From an uncultured Tateyamaria sp. (lineage in GTDB: Bacteria; Pseudomonadota; Alphaproteobacteria; Rhodobacterales; Rhodobacteraceae), in NCBI RefSeq assembly GCF_947487805.1, contig NZ_CANKXW010000001.1:178501-242500 (forward strand): DNA of 64,000 nucleotides, read 5' to 3'. The notes beneath the pieces are model-generated. The model saw only the letters and a list, made by a program, of their open reading frames with translations. It ran no database searches and was not told the origin of the DNA. Both the position numbers and the translations under genes were made by a program. Numbering within the stretch: position 1 is the first letter of the stretch; every line of letters begins with the position of its first letter. This document shows, one piece after another, positions 55,731 to 64,000 of this stretch.

Positions 55731-58346
55731 ATGGACTTGAGCAAGTTCACGGAGCGTTCGCGCGGTTTTGTCCAAGCGGCGCAGACAATCGCGACACGCG
55801 AAAACCACCAACGATTGACACCAGAGCATCTGCTAAAGGCGCTGATGGACGATGATCAGGGTCTCGCAGCCAACCTGATCACCAAGGCCGGCGGCGACCC
55901 TGCGCGTGTTCTGACCCACGTGGATCAGACGTTGGCCAAGCATCCCAAGATCACCGGCGACGCAGGCCAGATGTACCTGGACAATGCGACCGGCAAGGTA
56001 TTGGCCGAGGCCGAGGCGCTGGCCAAAAAAGCGGGCGACAGCTTTGTCCCCGTGGAACGGGTGCTGATGGCGCTTGGCATGGTGAAATCCGCTGCCAAGG
56101 ATGCGCTGGAGGCAGGCCGCGTGAACCCGCAGGCGCTGAACACCGCGATCAACGACATCCGCAAGGGCCGCACGGCTGACACCGCGAGTGCGGAGGACGG
56201 CTATGATGCCTTGAAGAAATACGCGCTGGATCTGACGGAACGGGCCGAAGCAGGCAAGATTGACCCGATCATTGGCCGCGACGAGGAAATCCGCCGCGCG
56301 ATGCAGGTGCTGTCCCGCCGGACCAAGAACAACCCCGTGCTGATCGGGGAACCCGGCGTCGGTAAGACCGCCATCGCCGAAGGGCTGGCCCTGCGCATCG
56401 TGAATGGCGACGTTCCTGAATCCCTGCGCAACAAACGTCTGTTGGCGCTGGACATGGGCGCGCTGATCGCGGGCGCAAAGTATCGCGGTGAGTTCGAAGA
56501 GCGGCTCAAAGCCGTGCTGACCGAGGTGACCGAGGCCGCGGGCGAGATCATTCTGTTTATCGACGAAATGCACACGCTGGTTGGCGCGGGCAAATCGGAC
56601 GGGGCCATGGACGCGGCGAACCTGATCAAACCGGCGCTTGCGCGAGGCGAATTGCACTGTGTTGGTGCCACAACGCTCGATGAGTACCGCAAATATGTCG
56701 AGAAAGACGCGGCGCTGGCCCGTCGATTCCAGCCCGTTCTGGTTGAAGAGCCGACTGTCGAGGACACGATCAGCATCCTGCGCGGCATCAAGGAGAAATA
56801 CGAGCTGCACCACGGTGTGCGGATCTCTGACTCGGCGCTGGTGACGGCGGCGACGTTGTCGCACCGCTATATCACCGACCGGTTTCTGCCCGACAAGGCC
56901 ATCGACCTGATGGACGAGGCCGCCAGCCGCTTGCGCATGGAAGTCGACAGCAAGCCCGAAGAGTTGGACGCGCTGGACCGTCAGATCCTGCAAATGCAGA
57001 TCGAGGTCGAGGCGCTGCGGCTTGAGGATGATCAGGCGTCCAAGGACCGGCTGGAGACCTTGGAAAAGGACCTCGCTGACCTGGCTGAACGCAGTGCCGA
57101 GATGACGGCGCAGTGGCAGGGCGAACGGGACAAGCTGGCCTCGGCCCGCGACCTCAAGGAATCGCTGGATCAGGCACGTGCGGCGCTCGAGATTGCCAAG
57201 CGCGAGGGCAACCTCGCCAAGGCGGGCGAGCTGTCTTATGGCGTGATTCCGGAATTGGAACGCAAACTGGCCGAGGCCGAAGGTGCCGAGACAGACGCGA
57301 TGGTGGCCGAGGCCGTGCGCCCCGAGCAGATCGCGAGCGTGGTCGAGCGTTGGACGGGGATCCCTACGTCCAAGATGCTGGAAGGCGAGCGTGACAAGCT
57401 GTTGCGTATGGAAGACCAGTTGCACAACCGCGTCATCGGTCAGGACAGCGCCGTGCGTGCCGTCGCGAACGCCGTGCGCCGTGCCCGTGCGGGCTTGAAT
57501 GATGAGAACCGCCCGCTGGGGTCGTTCCTGTTCCTCGGGCCAACCGGCGTGGGCAAGACCGAGTTGACCAAGGCCGTGGCCGAGTTCCTCTTTGACGACG
57601 ACAGCGCGATGGTGCGCATCGATATGTCGGAGTTCATGGAGAAACACGCGGTTGCCCGCCTGATCGGTGCGCCTCCGGGCTACGTCGGTTATGACGAAGG
57701 CGGTGTGCTGACCGAAGCGGTGCGGCGTCGTCCGTATCAGGTGGTGCTGTTCGACGAGGTCGAAAAGGCGCATCCGGATGTGTTCAACGTGCTGTTGCAG
57801 GTGCTGGATGATGGTGTGCTGACCGATGGGCAGGGCCGCACGGTGGATTTCAAGCAGACGCTGATCATCCTGACGTCAAACCTGGGTGCGCAGGCGCTGA
57901 GCCAGTTGCCCGACGGCGCGGACGCCAGTCAGGCGCGGCGTGATGTGATGGATGCGGTGCGTGCGCATTTCCGGCCGGAGTTCCTGAACCGTTTGGACGA
58001 GACCATCATCTTTGACCGGCTTGCACGGGCGGACATGGATGGGATCGTTACCATCCAGATGGCGCGGCTGCTCAAGCGGCTGGCGGCCCGCAAGATCGAG
58101 CTGTCGCTGGACGACGGTGCACGCAAATGGCTGGCTGACGAAGGTTACGACCCGGTGTTCGGCGCGCGGCCTTTGAAACGGGTTATTCAGCGCGCGCTAC
58201 AGAACCCGTTGGCGGAAATGTTGCTGGCTGGGGATATCAAGGATGGTGAAACGGTCGAGGTGTCGGCCGGCAGCGATGGTTTGATCATCGGCGACCGGGT
58301 GAGCGCATCGAACCGACCCCGCCCTGACGACGCAGTCGTCCACTAA
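55731..58346 (+). CDS. clpB: ATP-dependent chaperone ClpB
   Basis: [60 protein letters not shown]; second [28 protein letters not shown]. Confidence 0.97.
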   Translation: MDLSKFTERSRGFVQAAQTIATRENHQRLTPEHLLKALMDDDQGLAANLITKAGGDPARVLTHVDQTLAKHPKITGDAGQMYLDNATGKVLAEAEALAKKAGDSFVPVERVLMALGMVKSAAKDALEAGRVNPQALNTAINDIRKGRTADTASAEDGYDALKKYALDLTERAEAGKIDPIIGRDEEIRRAMQVLSRRTKNNPVLIGEPGVGKTAIAEGLALRIVNGDVPESLRNKRLLALDMGALIAGAKYRGEFEERLKAVLTEVTEAAGEIILFIDEMHTLVGAGKSDGAMDAANLIKPALARGELHCVGATTLDEYRKYVEKDAALARRFQPVLVEEPTVEDTISILRGIKEKYELHHGVRISDSALVTAATLSHRYITDRFLPDKAIDLMDEAASRLRMEVDSKPEELDALDRQILQMQIEVEALRLEDDQASKDRLETLEKDLADLAERSAEMTAQWQGERDKLASARDLKESLDQARAALEIAKREGNLAKAGELSYGVIPELERKLAEAEGAETDAMVAEAVRPEQIASVVERWTGIPTSKMLEGERDKLLRMEDQLHNRVIGQDSAVRAVANAVRRARAGLNDENRPLGSFLFLGPTGVGKTELTKAVAEFLFDDDSAMVRIDMSEFMEKHAVARLIGAPPGYVGYDEGGVLTEAVRRRPYQVVLFDEVEKAHPDVFNVLLQVLDDGVLTDGQGRTVDFKQTLIILTSNLGAQALSQLPDGADASQARRDVMDAVRAHFRPEFLNRLDETIIFDRLARADMDGIVTIQMARLLKRLAARKIELSLDDGARKWLADEGYDPVFGARPLKRVIQRALQNPLAEMLLAGDIKDGETVEVSAGSDGLIIGDRVSASNRPRPDDAVVH

Positions 58347-58349
58347 AGT

Positions 58350-58384
58350 AAAAAGGCCCGCAGCGATGCGGGCCTTTTCTTTTT
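58350..58384 (+). terminator. Rho-independent terminator after clpB (possibly bidirectional)
   Basis: aaaaaGGCCCGCAgcgaTGCGGGCCttttcttttt. Confidence 0.8.
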
Positions 58385-58397
58385 CCGTGATCGTTGA

Positions 58398-59456
58398 TCA
58401 GAACAGGAAGTCTGTCGCGTCGATATCGATGACGTTGGTGTTCAGCAGAGTCAGTTCCGCTGGGCCACCGTGATCGATGACGACATTGTTGCCGTTCTGC
58501 GAGATGTTCAGATCGCCGAACGCTGCAACGCCGCCGTGGCCGGTAAAGTCGAGCATGTCCACGCCGTCTTCGAAATCGGTGATCGTGTCACGGTGCGAGT
58601 TCGCGGCCATCACGAAGACGTCTGCGCCTGCGCCGCCGGTCATCACGTCCTTGCCTGTGCCGCCGTTGATGACATCGTCGCCGTCGCCGCCCCAGAGCTT
58701 GTCGTTGCCTGCGTCGCCGTTGACGGTGTCGTTGCCGCCGTCGCCGTAGACACGGTCGTTGTTCGCGCCGCCGTTCAGGACGTCGTCGTCCGCGCCGCCA
58801 AAGATCAGGTCGTTGCCGCTGTCACCGCTGACGGTGTCGTTGCCTGCGCCGCCGGACAGTTGGTCTTTGTCGCCGCCACCGCTGATGATGTCATTGTCAC
58901 CTTCGCCGAACAGCTTGTCGTTGCCAGCGCCGCCTTGCATGTGGTCGATGCCATCTGTGCCGCGCAGGTTGTCCGCTGCGTTTGTGCCGTCGATGACGTT
59001 CTCCAGAACGGTCTCTGCGAATGTCACGCTATAGGCTTCGGCAACGCCGCTGCCCTGGACTTGGAATGCAAAGCTGGTGAAGCCGGGTTGGGGGGTGAAA
59101 TCGAACGAAATTGTGTTGGTGCTCAAGTCCACAGACACGCCGGAGGTTTCCACAAAGTTGCGAACCCAGCCGTTGAGCATGTTGTAATGGTCGTGTGGCA
59201 CGCCATCGGACACGTGCATGGTGACCGAGTGGAAGTCGGAGCGGTTGATCAGTGTCATACCGGAGAAACCGGCGAGATCATCAACTGTCAAAGAGACGGT
59301 GTAAGTGGTGCCGGGTGTCAGGCCATTCAGGTTGATCCCGTCCTCGTGGTCGCCCACGCCCAGATTGCCGTTAAATACGTCGCCTTCGTTGATGTTATAG
59401 GAGCCGGACGCGTATGCGTTGATCGTTGCGTCGCCAGTTTCGTTGATAATAGCCAT
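58398..59456 (-). CDS. RTX-type calcium-binding repeat protein, predicted type I secretion substrate
   Basis: Tandem GGxGxDxxx repeats (GGAGNDKLFGEGDNDIISGGGDKDQLSGGAGNDTVSGDSGNDLIFGGADDDVLNGG); hydrophobic/acidic C-terminus DATDFLF. Confidence 0.9.
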   Translation of the reverse strand: MAIINETGDATINAYASGSYNINEGDVFNGNLGVGDHEDGINLNGLTPGTTYTVSLTVDDLAGFSGMTLINRSDFHSVTMHVSDGVPHDHYNMLNGWVRNFVETSGVSVDLSTNTISFDFTPQPGFTSFAFQVQGSGVAEAYSVTFAETVLENVIDGTNAADNLRGTDGIDHMQGGAGNDKLFGEGDNDIISGGGDKDQLSGGAGNDTVSGDSGNDLIFGGADDDVLNGGANNDRVYGDGGNDTVNGDAGNDKLWGGDGDDVINGGTGKDVMTGGAGADVFVMAANSHRDTITDFEDGVDMLDFTGHGGVAAFGDLNISQNGNNVVIDHGGPAELTLLNTNVIDIDATDFLF

Positions 59457-59654
59457 TTCAAGTGCCCTTAAGTGTTTGCCTGTTTATGTTCGGCGCCGCC
59501 TCAATCAGAGGTGGATGCCATCCGTGGGCAAAGGCTTAGGCGTGGACAAAGGCAGCAAGAGGATCGGATTAGGGAAAATTTCGAATAAATTCGTCCGTAT
59601 CCTGCCGCAATTCAGCCGATTGCGGAAAATCTGTGTTCCGCGGGACGCCTTCAA

Positions 59655-59690
59655 TGAAAAAGGCGCCCTTGTGTGGGCGCCTCTGTCAGA
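59655..59690 (-). terminator. Rho-independent terminator downstream of the second RTX gene
   Basis: Minus strand AGAGGCGCCCACACAAGGGCGCCTTTTTC. Confidence 0.65.
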
Positions 59691-59706
59691 ATGTCTGATC
59701 TGCGAT

Positions 59707-61050
59707 TTAGATAAAGTCGAAATCGGTATTCGTCAGGTTGATGGCCAGAACGTCCTCGATCGTGATGCTGTCGCGATCACTGAGCGTGATCACCGCGTCG
59801 TCCCCGACCTGAGACAGCATCATGTCCGACACGTCGGCAAACCCGTAAAATCCGATCTGGATGATATCCATGCCTTGCTCGAAGTCAGTGATCGTGTCCG
59901 CGCGTGTCCGGTCATCGGCAAAGACAAACACATCCAAACCTGCGCCGCCCGTCAGAATGTCGTCGCCAAATCCGCCTTCGAGAGTGTCATTGCCAGCGTC
60001 ACCGTGCATGAGGTCTTTGCCCGCGCCGCCCAGCAGGCTGTCATTCCCGGTGCCGCCATACAGTCGATCATTGCCGTTCTCGCCAATCAACGTGTCCGCA
60101 CCGTCGCCGCCAAACAGGCGGTCATTTGCATTCTCTCCGTTGATGAGATCGTTGCCGAGGTGGCCGATCAGCAGGTCATTGTCCGAACCGCCCAGAATGG
60201 TGTCGTTCCCGGTGCCGCCGTTGATGCGATCCCTGCCAGAGCCACCCATCAGAAGGTCGTTGCCCTGACCGCCGTCGATCGTGTCCTGACCTTCGCCACC
60301 GTCAATCGTGTCGTTGCCGGCCAGTCCCCGTACACTGTCCGCGCCGCCGCCCATGTCATAGGAATCGGCTCCTGTTGTGCCGTTGATCTTGTCGCCACTG
60401 TCTGTCAGCGTGATCACCGGAACCGGGGCCAGGATGAAATCGTCATTGGTCAGCGCCGCCGCGGTCAATCCGGTCAGCTCGATATAATTGCCGTCGCCGG
60501 TGTTGATGCGCGCGCCGCTGCCCAGGTCCTGAATCGTGACCTGAGCGATATCCCAGATGCCGAACATGGACAGATCGATCAGGTCTTCGCCCTGGGTAAA
60601 GTCGGTGATCGTGTCTTGGCCTTCGCCATTGCGGAAGCGGAACGTATCGTTGCCTGCGCCGCCGGTGAGCACGTCGTTGTCTTTGCCGCCGTTGATGTCA
60701 TCGGCACCTTCACCACCCAGAATGGTATCGTCGCCCTTGTCACCGATCAGGGTGTCATCGCCGCTGCCACCGTTCAGCATGTCTTGTTGGTTGCCGCCGT
60801 CGAGGATGTCGCTGTCGGCCCCGCCGAACAAGACGTCGCGCCCATTGCCACCGAGCAAGGTGTCGTTGCCGTCATCGCCGTGGAGCGTGTCATTGCCACA
60901 TACGCCGTCAATCAGGTCATTGCCTGTGCCGCCGATCACGACATCCGAACCTCCCAGAGCGATAAAGGTATCGTTGCCACCCAAAAGGTTCACGCGGTCG
61001 GATGTCATGTTTCCGGTGACGCTGTCGTCCCCGTCCGTAAATGTGGCCAT
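59707..61050 (-). CDS. RTX-type calcium-binding repeat protein with two separated RTX arrays
   Basis: MATFTDGDDSVTGNMTSDRVNLLGGNDTFIALGGSDVVIGGTGNDLIDGV...; C-terminus NLTNTDFDFI. Confidence 0.9.
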   Translation of the reverse strand: MATFTDGDDSVTGNMTSDRVNLLGGNDTFIALGGSDVVIGGTGNDLIDGVCGNDTLHGDDGNDTLLGGNGRDVLFGGADSDILDGGNQQDMLNGGSGDDTLIGDKGDDTILGGEGADDINGGKDNDVLTGGAGNDTFRFRNGEGQDTITDFTQGEDLIDLSMFGIWDIAQVTIQDLGSGARINTGDGNYIELTGLTAAALTNDDFILAPVPVITLTDSGDKINGTTGADSYDMGGGADSVRGLAGNDTIDGGEGQDTIDGGQGNDLLMGGSGRDRINGGTGNDTILGGSDNDLLIGHLGNDLINGENANDRLFGGDGADTLIGENGNDRLYGGTGNDSLLGGAGKDLMHGDAGNDTLEGGFGDDILTGGAGLDVFVFADDRTRADTITDFEQGMDIIQIGFYGFADVSDMMLSQVGDDAVITLSDRDSITIEDVLAINLTNTDFDFI

Positions 61051-61370
61051 TGAAAATCTCCCCAGATGATCGGCGTAATAAAGCAGTGCACGCAAATTGG
61101 CTGGCAGGCCGGCGCGGAATGATGCGTAGCACACATTAACTCTTCGAGGCCGAAAACCGGCGCAGAATTGTCAAAATTGCGGCGTTTTCCCCTTATGCGG
61201 GCAATCCTGGTTCGCGCTTCGGAGACAATCAAGGTGCTTATGCGGCTTTGTCAGTTTGCATACGCCGCGCGGCCAGAGAATCGGGGTTGTCGGTTGCGTG
61301 TGACATGGCAAGGGTTGCGCGCGATGACAGCGATTTGCACAGTGCATCACACCAGTTAGGAGAATGCGCC

Positions 61371-62864
61371 ATGGAGTTTGCACTGTCGGTTCTGGAGGTC
61401 TTTGTCTTTGCATTCGTTGTTGCATTGGGCATTGCGGTGGCCGCGGTAATTGTCATGTTTGTTGTCGACCGGACCCAGACAGATGACGCGATCCGCCGCA
61501 ATTACCCGGTGATCGGCAGGTTCCGCGGATTGTTCACCAATCTGGGCGAGTTCTTCCGCCAGTATTTCTTTGCGATGGACCGGGAGGAGATGCCGTTCAA
61601 CCGCGCGCAGCGGGAATGGATCCACCGCGCGGGTCACGGAAAGAGCAATACGGTCGCTTTCGGGTCGACGCGCAATCTGAACGTGGTAGGCACGCCGATA
61701 TTCGTGAACGCCGCCTTTCCCCCTCTCGAAGATCAGTTTGCCAAGACGGCGCCAATGGTGATCGGCGAAGGCGCGCGGCATCCCTATACGGCGAATTCAT
61801 TCTTCAACATCTCGGGCATGAGTTACGGTGCGATCTCCAAACCGGCTGTGCGGGCGCTCAGTCGCGGTGCCAAGTCTGCGGGGATCTGGATGAACACGGG
61901 CGAGGGCGGGCTGAGCCCCTATCACCTCGAAGGTGGGTGCGACATCGTCTTTCAAATCGGCACGGCCAAGTTCGGCGTGCGCGATACCGATGGCCAGCTA
62001 AGTGACGACAAGCTGCGCGAGGTCGCAGCCCATGAAACTGTCCGCATGTTCGAGATCAAGCTGGCGCAAGGGGCCAAGCCCGGTAAAGGCGGTATCCTGC
62101 CCGGTGCCAAGGTGACTTCGGAAATCGCAAAGATCCGCGGCCTTAATATCGGGCAGGACGGGATTTCGCCCAACCGCCATGCCGAGGTGGACGATTGGGA
62201 CGATCTATTGGACCTGATCGCGCATATCCGCGAGGTCACGGGCAAACCCGTTGGCATCAAGACGGTGGTTGGCGCCGAAGAGCCGATTGCCGACCTGTTC
62301 GCGACGATAAACAAGAGGGGGGCCGATAGCGCGCCCGACTTTATTACAGTCGACGGCGGAGAAGGCGGCACCGGTGCCGCGCCCATGCCCTTGATCGATC
62401 TGGTCGGCATGTCCATCCGCGAGGCGTTGGTTATGGTCGTCGACCAGCGGGATCAGGCGGGGCTCAAGGAGCGGATCCGCGTCGTGGCCTCGGGCAAGTT
62501 GGTCAATCCCGGTGACGTGGCCTGGGCCATTGCAGCGGGCGCGGATTTCATCGCCTCCGCGCGCGGGTTCATGTTCAGCCTGGGCTGCATCCAAGCGCTC
62601 AAGTGCAACAAGAACTCCTGCCCCACGGGGATCACCACCCATGATCCCAGATTTCAAAAGGGTCTGGTCGTGGCAGACAAGGAAAAGCGTGTGGCGCAAT
62701 ACGCGACCGAGCTGATCCACGAGGTGGAGGTGATTGCGCATTCGGTCGGCGTGGCCGAGCCGCGCATGATGCGCCGCCGCCATGTGCGCATCATGCAGGA
62801 TGATGGAAGGTCGCGCCCGCTGAACGAAATCACCCCAAGTTACAACCCGGTGACAAGCCCGTGA
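61371..62864 (+). CDS. FMN-binding glutamate synthase family protein (GltB2-like)
   Basis: FNISGMSYGAISKPAVRALSRGAKSAGIWMNTGEGGLSPYHLEGG; DFITVDGGEGGTGAAPMPLIDLVGMSIREAL; CNKNSCPTGITTHDP; N-terminal TM. Confidence 0.93.
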   Translation: MEFALSVLEVFVFAFVVALGIAVAAVIVMFVVDRTQTDDAIRRNYPVIGRFRGLFTNLGEFFRQYFFAMDREEMPFNRAQREWIHRAGHGKSNTVAFGSTRNLNVVGTPIFVNAAFPPLEDQFAKTAPMVIGEGARHPYTANSFFNISGMSYGAISKPAVRALSRGAKSAGIWMNTGEGGLSPYHLEGGCDIVFQIGTAKFGVRDTDGQLSDDKLREVAAHETVRMFEIKLAQGAKPGKGGILPGAKVTSEIAKIRGLNIGQDGISPNRHAEVDDWDDLLDLIAHIREVTGKPVGIKTVVGAEEPIADLFATINKRGADSAPDFITVDGGEGGTGAAPMPLIDLVGMSIREALVMVVDQRDQAGLKERIRVVASGKLVNPGDVAWAIAAGADFIASARGFMFSLGCIQALKCNKNSCPTGITTHDPRFQKGLVVADKEKRVAQYATELIHEVEVIAHSVGVAEPRMMRRRHVRIMQDDGRSRPLNEITPSYNPVTSP

Positions 62865-62938
62865 GGGGTTATCATTTTGTCACCCGTCCGGAACCATCTA
62901 TGTGGCATGGTGTTCAAGACCTTGAGGAGAACGATTGA

Positions 62939-63844
62939 ATGGCCCACCGCTGGAAGAACGACCTGACGCGCGCTGACGCGACGCCCTATGACGCCTTTAT
63001 GAACAGACGTCAGGTGATGGGCGGGGCTTTGGGCCTCGGTCTGATCGGTGCGGCAGGGATGGCGCGTGCGCAACGCGCGCCGCTTGAGCCCAACAGCTAC
63101 GAAGACATCACGCAATACAATAACTATTACGAGTTCGGAACGGGCAAGAGCGATCCCGCGCGCAACGCGCACACGCTGACAACCGAACCGTGGACCGTGG
63201 TGATCGACGGGATGGTCGATAACCCTGGCGACTACTCCATGGCGCAGATCATGGATGCGATGACGATCGAGGAGCGCATCTACCGCTTCCGCTGTGTCGA
63301 GGCGTGGTCGATGGTCATCCCGTGGAACGGATTTGAATTGGCCGATCTGCTGAACCTGGCCGGTGTGCAGGAGGGGGGTAAATACGTGGCCTTTGAAACC
63401 GCGTTGCGCCCTGACGAGATGCCCGGTGTGCGGTTCCCGGTTCTGGACTGGCCCTATGTCGAGGGGTTGCGGCTGGACGAGGCGATGCACCCGCTGACCA
63501 TCATGGCGACCGGCATCTATGACAAACCCATCCCCAACCAGAACGGCGCGCCCATGCGTCTGGTGGTGCCATGGAAATATGGCTTCAAATCGATCAAGTC
63601 GATTGTGCGTATCACGGTGACGGATCAGGAGCCGCCCACTAGCTGGAACAAGGCGAACGGGCGGGAATATGGCTTCTATAGCAATGTGAACCCCGAGGTA
63701 GATCATCCGCGCTGGAGCCAGGCCAGCGAGCGCCCTGTTGGTGGCGGTCTGTTTGCCAAGCGGCAGCCGACGCTGATGTTCAACGGTTACGAGGCCGAAG
63801 TGGCCAGCCTGTATGAAGGCATGGACCTGCGCGCGAACTTCTGA
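62939..63844 (+). CDS. msrP: Protein-methionine-sulfoxide reductase catalytic subunit MsrP
   Basis: Tat signal ([24 protein letters not shown]); [48 protein letters not shown]. Confidence 0.95.
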   Translation: MAHRWKNDLTRADATPYDAFMNRRQVMGGALGLGLIGAAGMARAQRAPLEPNSYEDITQYNNYYEFGTGKSDPARNAHTLTTEPWTVVIDGMVDNPGDYSMAQIMDAMTIEERIYRFRCVEAWSMVIPWNGFELADLLNLAGVQEGGKYVAFETALRPDEMPGVRFPVLDWPYVEGLRLDEAMHPLTIMATGIYDKPIPNQNGAPMRLVVPWKYGFKSIKSIVRITVTDQEPPTSWNKANGREYGFYSNVNPEVDHPRWSQASERPVGGGLFAKRQPTLMFNGYEAEVASLYEGMDLRANF

Positions 63845-64000
63845 TGATCGTCGACCGGATCAACAAAGCGGCCCGGTGGGTCCCCACATGGGCAGTATAT
63901 ATAGTATACACGATCCCGGTTCCGGTCCTGTTGTATCTTGGCATGACCAATGGCCTTGGCCGCGATCCGGTCAAGGCGCTGGAACACGAGTTGGGCGAGA
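63844..64000 (+). CDS. msrQ: MsrQ haem-binding membrane subunit (partial, runs off window)
   Basis: ATG overlaps msrP stop; [52 protein letters not shown] continues open. Confidence 0.85.
   Translation, partial: MIVDRINKAARWVPTWAVYIVYTIPVPVLLYLGMTNGLGRDPVKALEHELGE

Noticed and set aside
55485-55829. Minus-strand 114-aa ORF upstream of clpB
   Set aside because: Overlaps the clpB start and promoter-like site; no plausible SD or domain.
55833-57773. 646-aa minus-strand ORF
   Set aside because: Exact antisense of clpB; shadow ORF.
58600-60950. Short-period DNA repeats that superficially resemble an array
   Set aside because: They are coding repeats (RTX nonapeptides), not CRISPR: no constant repeat with unique spacers.
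58470-61053. Plus-strand ORFs (58470..59471, 59419..61053) with Val/Ala repeat patterns
   Set aside because: Antisense of RTX repeats; periodicity mirrors the GGxGxD codons.
62840-63706. Minus-strand 288-aa ORF opposite msrP
   Set aside because: Antisense shadow ORF; msrP is unambiguous.

Overview
The window looks like a GC-rich alphaproteobacterial chromosome segment, most likely Rhodobacteraceae/Roseobacter group (judged from gene content, no search run). It is almost entirely protein-coding, with one tRNA-Val(GAC) and rpmJ, and I saw no phage, IS element or CRISPR array. Main blocks: (1) 0.1-10 kb, a divergent acid-sugar catabolism locus: TctCBA-type uptake, a GntR regulator and mgsA on the minus strand; an IMDH-family dehydrogenase, an Asp/Glu-racemase-like protein, otnK and otnC on the plus strand. 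(2) 10-17 kb, CIO-type cydAB, puuD-like urate hydroxylase, mutL, rmuC. (3) 17-23 kb, an RpoE-ChrR singlet-oxygen type module divergent from an amine oxidase/DUF1365/MFS/DUF3833/SDR operon. (4) 23-35 kb, saccharopine dehydrogenase, GST, AbrB-like membrane protein, a lone formate dehydrogenase alpha subunit, an M20 amidohydrolase, and a two-component system. (5) 35-46 kb, a branched-chain-type ABC transporter cluster framed by two acyl-CoA ligases and containing three small exported proteins. (6) 46-64 kb, mixed housekeeping genes (dinB, pyrF, clpB, msrPQ), two RTX proteins and a candidate sRNA. Most notable: the variant tetronate locus with a methylglyoxal synthase coupled to its regulator, a repeated AATTGCAT motif and a double-winged-helix GntR; a dispersed hairpin+TATTTTTGGAACAATGAAGG element; paired ECF11-like promoters with identical 16-nt spacers; and a structured minus-strand RNA candidate downstream of pyrF.
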